Source: Daphnia carinata (lineage: Eukaryota; Arthropoda; Branchiopoda; Diplostraca; Daphniidae). From it: a DNA stretch of 64,000 nt. This document shows positions 46,628-59,252 of the stretch, piece after piece; position 1 is the first letter of the stretch; each line of letters begins with the position of its first letter. The stretch lies in NCBI RefSeq assembly GCF_022539665.2, contig NC_081336.1, forward strand, positions 2,666,001 through 2,730,000, in the 5' to 3' direction. The notes beneath the pieces are model-generated. The model was not told the DNA's origin and did not search any database. It was given only the letters and a program-made list of their open reading frames with translations. Both the position numbers and the translations under genes were made by a program.

Positions 46628-49548
46628 TTACTTTTTCTTCTGTTTTTTCAACTCCATTTCGTCAATCGGCGCCGGTTTAGTAAACGGGATCTCTTCAGCG
46701 TACGCTACAAGAAAAAAAAAAGAGAAATCGTGAGTTGACTGTACAAACAAAAACAAATTCGTTAATAAACGTGAAACGATTGTTTTACCAGGAGGCATGA
46801 AGGGTTTCAGCACATCGGGAATTTTAATGCCAGTCTCCGTTTGATTTAGTTCCAGAATGGCGCAAATAACGCGGGTAGTGGCGCACATCGTAGCGTTCAG
46901 CATGTGCACGTAATCCGTCTGTTTTATAAACCACACAAAAATGAGAAGGCATAGGAAATGTAATGGTCAACTAAGTTAGAGGAAATGACAAAATAAGAAT
47001 GCTTCACCTGAGCGTTCATTTTCTTAGTCTGGCCGTAGCGAATCAGCAACCGGCGTGACTGATACTCTAAACAGTTTGAGCACGAGACCAGTTCGCGGAA
47101 AGCACCTGAACCGTAACAAGAAACAATTGTTCAAGAACCTTTTTTTCTTTTTTCTTAAAGGAGAAAGAAAAAAGGAAGCAAAGGTTTATAACGTTAAAGG
47201 GTGTGGCATTAAAAACCAGGCTTTTTTCTGTTCATAACAGCGCGTCACCCTATTAGCCATTGTTATCGTGACCATAAAACGAAAAAAAAAGTCGGTCACG
47301 TTTGGCTTAATTCTTTCACCGCTATTCACTAGTTGAGAACATAATAATAATAATAATAATAAAAGATAAAATTAACAGTGAAAAAAAAAATAAAGGGCCG
47401 GCGGGAGGGAAAGATCCGCTTTAACGTAATCGGTCATCAACCGCTGACACACACACACACACGTCATAATAGATATATAATTTGCCTCTTTCCCTAAATA
47501 GAACGATGCGACATCGCCTTAAGAAGAATTACCTGAGCCTGGAAACCAGGCTTCAAGATCAAGTTTCTTAGCCGCAGCGTTGTTCAACGCTCCGGAGACA
47601 ATGTTAACGATCCTGTATGGGATGTTCAGCGCCTGGTAGAAAGCCTCGGCGTTGCCAATCATTTCGTCCATCATCTGCCACGACAGGTTGTCGTGAGGGG
47701 ATGTGATGCAAAATTGCTCCACCTTTGAAATGTCGAGACCAAGAGAAGAATAGTTGTAATTTATATCTGTTTTCCTGCCTACGTGTCAGGTAAATGAAAA
47801 GGGGTAAGTCGAGAAGCCTGGGAAGAGAAAAGACACCTTTTGGAATTGATGAACGCGGAAGATGCCGCGGGTATCGCGGCCGTGAGAACCCACTTCCTGG
47901 CGGAAGCAAGACGAGATTCCAGCGTAGCGTTTGGGCAATTCCGTTTCCTTGATCCATTCGTCGCGATGGAAGGCAGCGATCGGTTGTTCAGAAGTAGCGA
48001 TCAAGTATTTCTCGTCTACTTCCTTATCTTCAGCTTTTTCGCTGCCTTTACCGATGACCTACATTGCAAATGTTAATTAATTAAATCGAACATAATTACG
48101 TTTCAATAAAGATGTGCAAACCTTGTAGAGCTCATCGTCAAACTGAGAGAGCTGAGCAACATCTTGCATGATATCTTTCCGCATGAAAAAGGGGGTTCCC
48201 ATGGCAATGTAGCCCTTGGTTTGCAAAATTCTAAGAGCTAGTTGGATCAAAGCCTAGATAATAAGTAAAACAAAAAGCTGTATGCAATATTTTCGAAATT
48301 CTCACTATTGCCAATGTGTTTACTTGCTCCAAAAAGACCATGGGTCCGAGAAGGTAATAACCGCGACCGCCAGCCGTCACAGTTCCTCGCTCCGCATCCA
48401 TACCCTCAACCATGTGGATAAGATCCACGTGAGAGTATTTCTTGCGGGTGACACAGTCGCCGAATGTCCGTTCCACAACATTTTCGTCCTAGATACAAGT
48501 AGTAACAAATAAGGATATTGGATTGAATTATCAACCACAGACAGACATACCTCATTATCGCTGACATGGACACTGGAGTGCAAATGATTGCCCATTTCTC
48601 TAAGACCATCATTCCTTTCCTTTTCGGTCTCATCCAATTTCTTGTTCGTCTCAGCAATGGCTTTATCCATGAGTGTGCTGACCTTCTTGATTTGGTTAAC
48701 CGTCAATGGTTTTAGTTGCTCTCCAGTTAGGCTCATAGAGCCCATGAGTGATTCAAGCCCGTCAGGAAGAACATCATCACCTACAGGTTCTTTTTTCTAA
48801 ATACAGTAATTGGATAATACATGTAGCAAATGAATTATCAGGTTTTAAGACTATACAGGTAAGATGGACATGCTGCTTCTGAAGGGGGAAGTAGGGATGG
48901 CTTGTTCATGCTCAACACTCAAAACCAGTAAATTTGTGCAGCCACATTACCTGGATAGAACCTTTTATCGCACTGATGTGATGGTACCACCGGTTTATGT
49001 GTGGGTAGCTAGAAAGCACTGGTTTAGGCATCGAAGCATGTATAGCTACATCCAAATGACATGGAGTGTATCCATCGATATAGCTATGAGATTGCAAGTG
49101 AGAATTCAAGTTTTCCAACGTTTGGGGACTGGACAGATTTTGGTAAGCGCCCCTGGCCTCTAGTGATTCTGATTTAGGGACAGGAGGCTTTTTGCGTTCC
49201 AGCTGAAGTCAGAAAACCATTTTTCCAACACATTTCACTTGATTTCAAGAAAAAGCAAAGTGTGACTACCTTCATTTTCTCACCAATCTCCTTGCTGGCG
49301 GAATTCTTCAACTTATTTAGCTGATCCAATTGGAATCGTACTGCAAATGCAATATAATATAACAATTAGTCTAAGTGCAGTTGTAGCCTGGAGACTAAGA
49401 TTGCCTACTTACATTGTCTCCATTGATTGTCTTTTTCAACAATTAAATCTACAAGTTTTACATCTTTGAATCTTTTCCTCTGGTTTTCCCTCATTTTTTC
49501 GGGATCACCGCCCTTGTCGGCTCGAAACAGATCGATATCGAGAACCAT
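46628..49548 (-). CDS. SerRS: cytosolic seryl-tRNA synthetase with inserted eEF1B-like domain exon
   Basis: Charges tRNA-Ser with serine (class II synthetase). Exons 49413-49548, 49270-49340, 48951-49202, 48551-48796, 48324-48488, 48122-48253, 47837-48058, 47533-47722, 47008-47105, 46789-46918 and 46628-46704 sum to 573 codons. It starts [20 protein letters not shown], as in animal SerRS. Motif 2 is [13 protein letters not shown] and motif 3 [20 protein letters not shown]; the tail is Lys-rich. Without exon 48951-49202 the protein is 488 residues and reads [14 protein letters not shown], exactly the usual junction. The extra exon is 84 codons, phase 0 at both ends, and encodes [19 protein letters not shown] and [11 protein letters not shown], like the N-terminal GST-C domain of eEF1B. 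Whether it is constitutive or skipped cannot be told from DNA. Confidence 0.92.
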
Positions 49549-51375
49549 TTTTTAGATTATTTTATTATACAAAACTTCTAGGAGAACCCAGCTAATGAAG
49601 AAAGAAAACCTAAAAAGGCTGATGCAACCGGTCCACGGACAGAAAGGGCTGCAAATTCGGCGGAAATTTCGGCCACGCGTGACAATCCCTTGTGGGTTAC
49701 GAAGAAAGTCTAAACAGCAACCGAGTATAATGACAAGAGATACCAGATGGCCTCCGTCTGCATTGCCGGTAGTTCGAAATCACGATCAATGGGGAAACCC
49801 CCGACAAAAAAGAACATTTTCAAGTTGGTAATCGCTAAATTATGCCAAAGAAAATGCTCTCTTCAAGGCCAAGATCTATAAATAGTCACTCTTTGATTAT
49901 TACGCTTTGGCCTTCGTAATTCATCACCGTTCTCCTTGCACCCCTTGTGAATACCGAACAAATGGTCTCGATTACTTGAAGTTTTTCCACCATGTGAAAC
50001 ATTGGAATCCGACACCCAAAATGCAGCAATCAGGTATTGAAAAGGCCATGCCATCACGTTACAAATCCTAATGAAACATTATTGAACAATCATTTACGAA
50101 ATCAAATGTCGATCGGATTGGGAAAAAAAGAACCCCGTTAATTTTAACAGTATCAATTAGTTACAACTATATCCTGCTGGCAATGGTATCTCACTCTAAC
50201 CGAGCCATACCACGTTGTTCGAATGAGGTTAATTCCAGAATATCATATTTCGGTGAAGCTTCGTTCCAACGTGAAAACTACTTTCACGTCAGCTGTGACG
50301 ATTTCCAGTGCGGGAAACACGTCGATAAAATAACTGATTCGATAATTTCGTTCCAGTTGGAGAACTTTCAAGGACGTTAAAATGAGTGAAAGAAAAAGAA
50401 AGCAATAATGGAATCTCCCAATGTATGACGTTATTAATCTGAAAAGCAGACGGGAGAAGTGTCTCTCCAATGTGTCAGTTCCTATTTCGTTGGCCACAAA
50501 TATTTCTTTTTTCTTTGCATTTCCAGGTGTCAGATGTGGTGAAACATTTGGATATTTTGAAACACAAGTTTCTCAGTCAAACAAGGTTTATTGCTATTTA
50601 AAAAATATTTTATCTTTTTCGAAATTTTTCTCGTTGTCTGTATGATTTCATTTTTTTAAGCAGGTCAACTGCCAAATTTTCGTCTATCCATATGCCGAAA
50701 ATTTCCCCTACCGAAATGTTTTCCATTTATTTTTACGGCCGAGTTTGCAGTTTTTCATCTTCACATGCCCAGCCTTTAATTAGAGACCGGAAAGACTTTC
50801 GGTCGTAAAGTATCGTACTAGGCTACACTACGACAACAGAAGACCACAAGAATAGAAACAACCAGTTTAAGTAGGTCTTTTTCACCCTTACTCACTTAAT
50901 GGTAATTCACAATGAAAATGACTTTTGTTCTGTTTTTCCCTTTCTCCTCCTTCTTGTTTGGATAATCATAGATCTTTCGGCGTAGGAAATGAATGGAAAG
51001 AGGCGCATCACTATTAAAGTGAATTACTGTTTAGCGTCCCCTAGACATGCAAATAAAGGTCACCTAAAGCTGACGGGAGTTTCGAAATGATTTCCAACAT
51101 ATGTATACATATACAACAGAAACCAAACGTGGTTGAGGTAAGCACGAACGCTATTCCAGTCTTCATTGGTCTTCCAGCCTTCTATGACGTGTGTAGTCCG
51201 TTGGATTACCTGACAAACGCTACTGCTTTATCTACCCGTCAATCACTTATTGTTTTTGTTTTTTTACTTAACAAGGGCCTCTTTGATTAAGAAAATTTGA
51301 TTCTAAACCGATCGACAACCGTTTCAGAACGGCGTTTGGCCATTTGTGGGCGTCACGTGTTATTGGGCTTGTCGG
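49549..51375. other. intergenic DNA
   Basis: Divergent promoter region of seryl-tRNA synthetase (-) followed by DNA leading to the lipase (+). Open frames at 49595-49831, 50183-50380 and 51087-51290 show no recognisable family. No RNA gene or repeat was recognised. Confidence 0.45.
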
Positions 51376-53187
51376 ATGGCGACACGACATTCCCCGACAT
51401 GGTATTCTCATCTAGGTGTTCCACTCATCATCATCATCGCACTCAACGTTGTCGAAAAATTGTCTCAGTCCATGCAACCGGATCAAAATGAATTTTACAA
51501 TGAGGAGCGTTACATGACGACGGTAAATCATTTCACGGTGATCTTTTAATTCTATAATTACAAAAATGATTAGCGACTTGATAAACGACACAGGCGGATA
51601 TTATTCGCAAACGTGGATTTCCTTTAGAAGTCCATCAAGCAGTGACGGAAGACGGGTATATCCTTGAACTTCACCGGATACCTTACGGACGAAATGGACT
51701 TTCACCCAACAATCAATCGAAACCGGTTTTTTTGCAGCATGGTCTTTTATGGAATGATCACGCTTGGATGATGAACCCTACAAACAGTTCACTAGGTTTC
51801 TCTTTCGCTCTATCCTCTTTATCTTTATTCTACTCTAACCAATCATTTTGATTTGTTTCTCACAGCTTTCATTTTGGCGGATCATGGCTATGGTAACTCA
51901 TCCTGATATTAACTTGTCGATCGTTTACTCTTATTGATGATTGTCATGCTATCCAGATGTGTGGATGGGAAATTCAAGAGGTAACAGTAATTCCAGGAAG
52001 CACGTATCGTTGGATCCGGAAAAAACAGACTATTGGAACTTCACGTAAGTATTAAAAAAGAAATTAAAAAACCAATGACCAGTCTTTAGAGCATGATGAT
52101 TGGATCAGGTGGGACGAGATGGGTCGTTTCGACATACCTGCCAGTATTGACTACGTTCTTAATATCACTGGGCAAGACAAATTATCAGCCTATATCGGAT
52201 ATTCTCTTGGCTGCACACTCTTCTTTATAGGCGCAATTGATAAACCAAAATTGAATAACCAGGTTGAAATGATGATTGGGCTCGGACCAACGGCCAGTAT
52301 CGCTCACTTGGACAATTTTTACCGTTATTTGGGAATGGTTGTTAAAATTTATCACGTAATCTACTGATTCCTTCTTTACAGACTTAACTCTTGCGGATCA
52401 CGAAAACCACTTTGACATGGTCCATAACCGTTTTATGTTATATTGTTTTTAGTTCTTGGTTCGCATGACGTGCACAGCAGTTTTGCATTCCAACGATGGA
52501 CTTTCCCACAATTTGCTGAAATTCTTTTGTGACTCCGGACGATTTGGTGCCAATTTATGTCTGCACTTGCTCTTCCAGATTTTCGGATATTCGCAATCAT
52601 ATTACGTGGTATACTTTAATTATCAACTTTACTATTCACAATAGTAATTCGCACATTTCATCCTTGGCATTTAGTCCGCCCTAAACGCCATAATTGGACA
52701 TTATCCGGATGGAACGTCCATCGGAGCTGCCGTACAGTTCCTCCAACATTCAACTTCCGGTACACTTGTTAATACAGTAATTAGAGCATTGATTGAAAAA
52801 GTTGGAACACTTCTCAGGTGAATCATTCCATCACTTTGACTACGGTTGCCATGAAAACCGGAGACGTTATGGAACTTGCACTCCAGCACACTACGACCTA
52901 AGTCTTGTTACGGCCCCTGTCTACCTAATGAGCGGGGATCAAGATCCGATAGCACCGCCTAAAGTAAATCAGATAATTCGATTATCGTTACTTTAAAAAA
53001 ATTTAATCATGAAATGCTACAGGACGTGCAGTGGTTGGCGACCAAACTGGGCAATTTGAAATCTTCCATAGAGATTGAGAGTCCATTCACCCACGGCGAT
53101 TTCTTGTGGTCAACGCGAGCCACTGAGCTAGTTTACCTACCCATCATTAGCCTTCTTTCAAAGTCCCATCTCACTAGTTCTGTATAA
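51376..53187 (+). CDS. acid lipase (lysosomal/gastric, lipase-3 type)
   Basis: Secreted or lysosomal alpha/beta hydrolase acting on triglycerides or sterol esters. Exons 51376-51522, 51594-51795, 51866-51892, 51957-52044, 52109-52355, 52453-52608, 52675-52759, 52818-52963 and 53023-53187 sum to 421 codons. The N-terminus has a hydrophobic signal ([13 protein letters not shown]). Family motifs follow: [44 protein letters not shown], the nucleophile [15 protein letters not shown] with the catalytic Asp, and FTHGDFLWS with the catalytic His. The triad is complete. Oddity: in exon 52453-52608 the first ~70 bases resemble the family ([12 protein letters not shown]) only in another frame, and the frame returns to normal after a TTTT run at 52525-52528. 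The ORF stays open, so two compensating indels are likely. Confidence 0.85.
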
Positions 53188-53656
53188 TTTACCACTTTAA
53201 TTCCATAAGAAATTTTATGCGCTCAATATTAAGTTAATTACTTTTAGCAGTGGAAGGCATCGAGGCAAGCAATCAGGATAAAAACGAATAAATAGGAAAA
53301 GCTATAGACTAGCAAACAAAACTTGCTGGAGCTCACCGATGTACATCAATTGATGTGTCATGCATTAAAGCTCAAACTGTGTTGACAAAAAACCTATGTA
53401 AATAAGGAACTATTCAAAATTGTAGTCTTTGAATTGAGATGAATGACTTGCATTTTACTGTCAGTTTCTTGTTATCTACACTTAGAGACGGACTGTATAA
53501 CCCTTGTTGCGCAATTCCATCTTTTATTTGACGCGAGCCCATGGCAACACTGGTGAAAATTTAGAAAGTTGTTTGTTTTCTTTTTTTCATTCCTTTTTTT
53601 AGCTCACGTCTGAACGTAGAAAAAAAAATCAACTGGCGTTTTAGTTGGTCATCACA
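53188..53656. other. lipase-sulfotransferase spacer
   Basis: Short spacer holding the lipase 3' end and the sulfotransferase 5' region. No other feature is supported. Confidence 0.5.
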
Positions 53657-55079
53657 ATGTCGTCAGGGAAGGAGCAAGTGATCGGCTCGGCTGGAAACGT
53701 CCAGTTCGAATTAATGGAAAACAGTTTAACTAAATCATTTCAAGAACACTTCGTTAGTTACCCAGAAGGATTAGTTCGAGGCAAACCCGGAGGCTTTGTC
53801 TGTTCTCAAGAATACGCCCGACACGCCGACGAGCTTCTTCATTTCCAACCCAGAGGCGATGATGTTTGGATCGTTACTTTCCCAAAATGCGGTAAAAAAC
53901 AACAGCCTTGACATAATTGACTAGCTCAAATTATACCTGCTTTTTTTTTGTTAAGGAACTACCTGGACACAGGAATTGGTATGGATGGTGATGAATAGAT
54001 GTGACAAAGAAGCTGGCAAACAACCTTTGAATATTCGTTCTCCTTTTTTAGAGTATGCCATTGTTTTATATTTTCAAATTGACTGAAATAATGACAGTGT
54101 ATGATTGATTCAGATTTCCTTATCTTGCTTCCACGAAAATGGAAGACAATTCAACGCAGATGACGAAAATGATTTCTGTCGAAATGGTTGAGAAAATGCC
54201 ATCGCCCCGAGTCATCAAAACTCACCTGCCATTATACCTGCTGCACCCGAATTTGCTCGATACCAGCAAGGTACGTCTCGAGCTTGGGTTTTTAATTAAA
54301 AAACAGTCTTAAATAGTTCCCGATTGCACCATCAAAGGTTGTCTACGTGGTGCGCAATCCAAAGGACGTTATTGTTTCGTTCTTCTACCACCACAAACTC
54401 ATCAAAAATACATCAGTATAACGGAACGTTGGACGAGTTTGCTCAGTATTTTATGAATGACGAACGTAACTTTACCCTTACAAACTTGGCGCATTTTAAA
54501 GTTTTCTGACCTTTTTCTTACATTTTTATGTTATTCTTGATGGCCACAGTGTTTTATTCACCGTTTTTCCCGCACGCTTTGGAAGCGTGGGCTCGCCGAA
54601 GTCATCCCAATATGCTCTTCCTTTTCTACGAGGATATGAAACGAGTAAAAAGAGAATCGATGATACTATCGCAGAGTAATTTTACTTAACTCAATTTCCC
54701 TTTTTTTAAATGGCAGGATCTGAGGGGTGAAATCGAACGAGTTGCCCATTTCGTTGGCAAAGTTTTAACCGAACAACAGATGATTGACCTAGTTGAGCAT
54801 TTGGGTTTTGATAATTTTGCGAAGAATGAATCGGTCAATTTCGAAGCCGGAAAAGATTTAGGTTTCATGAATACAGATGGCCGTTTCATCCGAAAAGGTA
54901 AAATAGCAGTGTTTAAAAAAAGAAAAGAAATACAATTGACGTCTGCGGATTTTTATGTTACAGGAGAAACAGGAGACTGGAAAAATCATTTCAGTGCCGA
55001 ACTCAACGATCGCGTTGATAAATGGATTGAGAAAAATCTCGAAGGAACTGATTTGAAATTTGTTACCGAATTGAAATGA
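53657..55079 (+). CDS. cytosolic sulfotransferase (SULT1-type) with a frameshift
   Basis: Transfers sulfonate from PAPS to small hydroxyl or amine compounds. Exons 53657-53891, 53956-54052, 54114-54270, 54338-54465, 54550-54644, 54717-54897 and 54964-55079. The 5' PAPS loop reads TFPKCGTTWTQEL, the catalytic His lies in VIKTHLPLYLL, the 3'-phosphate site in VVYVVRNPKDVIVSFF, and the C-terminal motif is FIRKGETGDWKNHFS. All are intact. The exons total 1009 bases, one too many: an A5 run at 54404-54408 has one base more than the family frame (LIK-IHQYNG), giving a stop at 54419-54421 if read literally. Everything downstream is perfectly conserved in the restored frame, so this is either a very young inactivation or a homopolymer sequencing error. 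Confidence 0.85.
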
Positions 55080-56409
55080 ATGCTCGGACATTCGATCAGC
55101 GTTCTATGCCAGTGATGTTGTCACTGAGAAACCGAGATCGATGTGTCTTGAATACGCCCAATAGAATTATTCGACAACTCAATCGATACGGAGGACAAGA
55201 CCTTGCTTTTACATGTATTACAAAATTTGAGTGGGATTTAAAGACGAAAAGACTGGCATTGACATATTCCTTGAATTCAGCAAGAGATTTAAGAGCGCCG
55301 TACTGCGCAGCGTCGATTTCTCTTGCCTTTCTATTGCGCAAAGTAATCATTGAAACATATTTCCTTTTAGCGGACTTACGCTGAGCACGTCCATCGCAGC
55401 ACTTCCTGTCCTTATGTTTTCAACTATTTATTACAATGAGCTTCTGGTTATTTCCTGCGAGACGTCCGGTATGACTTGTTACGCTTTCCGATCCATTTGT
55501 GCGACTGACCCATCTACCGCACAACCAGACGGGACTTCATGAATTGCTAGTGAAAGACTTTACGGAGGGGTTATAAGAAAAACAGCAAAGCTGACGGGCA
55601 AACTTTTGTCTACGAAAATGCTTGGCCAGTCCGATAAAAATCCGTAGCTGTGTCACTCTCCTATGGCTTCTAATCAGCTGGGGAATGTAGCCCAATAGGC
55701 AAGTCAATTTATGTCAACGTATTCGGCAAACTAAAAGATACAACAATGCGATATAGTCCTCCACACAATTTCCCGATTGAAATGAGCTTTTCAATTGTCT
55801 GCCCCAGGACACACGTCATCAAATAATCTTGATTCCTAGAACATAGAACCGTGACCTAAAAAGGAGCTTAGATGTAAGCGAAAACCAAGCACATTGAAAT
55901 ACTAATAGGATCACTGCTTTATTGATACATTTTTTCATAAAGTTGGCTTGTGTAACGCGTTATTGTAATATTTCGCAAACTCGCCATAGTTTTAAACGAT
56001 CTTCCTAGTCAATGAGACGTTATGCTATCATCTCGGATTGCGCAGGTAAAATGTAAACAAATACGCAGTCAACGTCAGTAACCCAAACAAGTCCAATTGG
56101 AAAATTCATACACTTTCATTCAATTAAAGAACTACGCGTTTATTTTGAAAGACTCGGAATTTGTATATAATTCTACACAATTATTCAAAATCAAGGATTT
56201 CCCATTAATTAAACCAAGAAAAGGCTTGCAAATCAATTTGGCTTTACGTTGTTGATTGCATATTCATCATGTCGTTTCTCCTCTGGTTAATTCGCCTGCC
56301 ATCCTACGCGATTGCAGTGAGCGACAGCCTATTGTTGTCGAATTCCGACAAAGAAATAAAATATTTCAACCTTGTGGCTTAAATAAAATCAATATCGATT
56401 TCGCGTTTT
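55080..56409. other. intergenic DNA
   Basis: Downstream of the sulfotransferase. A frame at 55076-55384 is open on the plus strand, with a mirrored frame on the minus strand, but neither resembles a known family. Nothing else was recognised. Confidence 0.45.
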
Positions 56410-56642
56410 TTATATACGTACGCCATCACCGCATCTCTGGGCGTTTGCGAGGCTGGCGCACCAGAATGCCGGTCCAAACGTGCAAGGGTTACTGCCCACA
56501 AGTTGTGCATCAGCTGTAGTATCATTGAAAAAAACATGTTTAGTGCAGCAAAGCGAGAATGTGGAAACAAAATTGAAAATGGCGTATTACCAACAACAGC
56601 TACGACGGCGATAAAGCACAACAAAATCAATAGAGAGCGCAT
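56410..56642 (-). CDS. 51-residue secreted saposin-A-type peptide
   Basis: Two exons, 56591-56642 and 56410-56513, join in phase 1 to 51 codons plus stop. The first exon is a signal peptide (MRSLLILLCFIAVVAVV). The mature part reads GSNPCTFGPAFWCASLANAQ and then RCGDGVRI. The spacing of C..GPxxWC and A..CG fits a saposin-A (SapA) domain as in the prosaposin N-terminus, with three of the cysteines visible and the last one missing. The peptide is thus a short stand-alone SapA-like secretory peptide, function unknown. The splice sites are GTAATA and TACAG. The open frame visible without splicing runs through the intron and is not the protein. Confidence 0.65.
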
Positions 56643-56682
56643 TCTTGTGCGTGTTACTGCGATGGTGGACGCTGCAGGTATG

Positions 56683-56692
56683 TGGCATATTT
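56683..56692 (-). promoter_or_regulatory. TATA box of the SapA-type peptide gene
   Basis: CATATAAATATG on the minus strand about 45 bp upstream of the ATG, a fitting place for a TATA element with a very short 5' leader. It supports the small gene as real. Confidence 0.55.
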
Positions 56693-56699
56693 ATATGCA

Positions 56700-58014
56700 C
56701 CCAAGAAGAGTGTTCCATTTTCATGATGCCACGCTTTGAGTCTTTCCATTCTAATGGAAAAACCCAAGTACTTTCTTCAAACTTTCCACTCGAATAACTT
56801 ATTTATTAAAAGTTTTCTGTCGCAACTAAACCTTTTAAGATCGGCAATTTTCAATCAGCTCTTTGTAGCCTAGTACTTATGATAAAACGAAAATCATGTA
56901 TTCCTCAGGCGACAGCAACGACGCATTTTGTGTTTCAGGTTTTGGAGAAGTTTAAATTTTTTAAATGTTTCTCCTTGACATCACATTTCGGAACAATGTC
57001 GACTTTCGTTTGCGTCTATTCACTCTGTTTTTTTTTCTCGTTATGCAACAATAATATAAGATTGCCACATCAGTATGGCATAGAGGCTCTCTTGTTAATA
57101 CAGAACGTCTTAAGGGGATTAGTAAATGAACCTTAAAAGTAAAATGGAAAATTCCAAAAAATGAGGATTTCTCGGCATTATAATGAATGCTTCATTGACG
57201 CAAATGAAATGAAAGTTTTGGCCGAGTTAGGCTCGTCATGTAGGTTTTCACGAATTCTTTGATCGTTTCCGAGACTCTGTTTATTCTGGAAAAACAGACT
57301 GGGTATACGACACTTGCACAGTTATAGATATGTAATTATAGACGCATTGTGCAATTAAAAGACAAGAGTATCGTACGAAAAAGAAATGCTTTGCGATACG
57401 CTGAACGTCAACATGCACCATGACAAGAACCAATCAATACGGCGGAAATGAAATGCTATTAAAACAATTAGTGATGTTGACAACGAAAAAAAAGGTAATG
57501 CTTTGGTCCTAATCTGAAGTCATAAGGAGCGCCCCAAATGGGATTTCGCGAGAAAAAGATGTGCCAATATGTGCATCCAGACGAGAAAATAAAAAGGAAA
57601 CGATATTGCGATCAATACTGCACAAGATTTATGTCTGAAAAGGGGACAGATGCTCATCCTGCCAACAGATAAAAATCGACAAAGCGATTACGTCTGAGCC
57701 AAACTTATAAAAGATTTCTTCAAGTGACCCGATCGACCTTTAAGCTACTGAAGGTCTTTTGAAAAATGTCATTGTTACAGACAGCACGCCTGGCTTATCC
57801 GGCCTGAACGACACGAATATTTACACTTTAAAAATGATTGAATCTTTCATCAGCCATACGTGGGTTGGCATAAGAAGTGAACAATTCAAATGATCAAATA
57901 TACAAATGAACTCAAAGAAGCGAGAGAACATAAATCGCATGTTCTGTTGTTCGTTGCCCATCGCATTCTATTCAAAGAAATTATTTCCCAACATTTGAAA
58001 TATCAAAAGAGTAT
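56700..58014. other. intergenic DNA
   Basis: AT-rich DNA between the peptide gene and the receptor gene. No coding or RNA feature could be supported. Confidence 0.5.
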
Positions 58015-59252
58015 TCAATTTCCTGTAGCCTGCAACTGACATTTGTTAATCAATTTCCTTATGGTATGGAGAATCGCCCTTTGAAATTCGGAACTACTTA
58101 ACATGTACATGACCGGATTGTAGATGCTGTGCAATAAGAAAAAATTCCACATGTAAGGCCATGTCCGCAAAATCGCGCTGCAATCTCCTTCCAGGCGGAT
58201 GCACCAATAAAGACCAATGGCGTAACTGGACACAGGAAACGTACACAAACAGAACGGCAGGACATTGACGGACATATTGAGAGCAGCTTGAACTTCAAGC
58301 CGACTGATTTTCGAACGGCTTTGCATCCAGGGAAAACAACCGGCCCCCAAATGGTCGATGGACAAAGCCAACTGAGCATCCGCCGAATGCGAATGAGACG
58401 CATTTCCATCAGCACAGTTAACGGAAGAAGGGATTTCGGGAAAAGCAAATAAAACTCTTTCGCCTATCGGTGATGTTTCCCTTCTCGGCCCTGAGACATT
58501 AAAAGATACGACGGTACGTTTTAAAACAATTTCCGTTCTTTCAAACAAAAGAATTAATTACCAGAACTGGCTACAGATGTTCGGACAGGTGCCGTCACGA
58601 ACCTGACCGTGATGGGTTTGTGTCGATAGCAGGGCAAATATTGCCGAATAATCGTCTTAGTTTCAACGAAAATCTTGAAATGGAGGACGACGCAGACAGT
58701 GCCCAAAACGAGATCCCACGCGAGCACCCAATGCAAATGAATCAAATTCTCCGTGCAAGTATAAATGGATTGATAACCCGTCCAAAATGGAATGGTAACT
58801 ATCACCAACGTCAATGCCGAGGTCGTCGAAATTAACACGATCACGTTGCGAACGGTGACGTTCTTCTTGTACCATTCGTAGCGGACAATGGACAAGTAAC
58901 GATCCAAAGCGGCCAGCAAAATGCAGAGCAACAGCACGGAATAATCGACGCTGCACATGAGAACAAACACTTGACAGGCCAGCTGATCGTGATTGACGAT
59001 AACGGCCAATTCGAGAGCGCACTGGACCAAAAAGAGGCATTCAGAAAACGAAATGGCGGCCCAAAAAATGTGCCGTGGATAGCGCAATTGCTGCGAACTG
59101 GTCACCACTAAGATGACGATACAATTCAAAAACGTGCCAACAGCAACTACACAAGTCCTGTAAAATTCCTGGGTGGTCGTGATGGTTTGCATCATGATGG
59201 GAAATTCAAATATATTGAGAGTAGCGTTTAACGGGTTTGTCGGATTGCCCAT
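58015..59252 (-). CDS. rhodopsin-class (class A) G-protein-coupled receptor
   Basis: Seven-pass receptor of 388 residues from two exons, 58562-59252 and 58015-58490, split by a 71-bp intron in the third intracellular loop. TM1 is around RTCVVAVGTFLNCIVILVV; TM3 ends with the LDRYLSI form of the DRY motif; TM4-5 segments follow (VIVLISTTSALTLVIVTIPF and LAWDLVLGTVCVVLHF). The third loop carries RRETSPIGER. TM6-7 include VNVLPFCLCTFPVSSYAIGL, and TM7 ends in NPVMYMLSS, the NPxxY motif. Two N-linked glycosylation sites lie near the N-terminus (NATLN and NPTN, the first more likely). No ligand-specific signature is recognised; I treat it as an orphan receptor. Confidence 0.85.

Noticed and set aside
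48860-48900. Possible small extra exon in SerRS between the cassette and exon 48551-48796
   Set aside because: It has an acceptor-like CAG but would break the phase 0 junction, and the family needs no sequence there.
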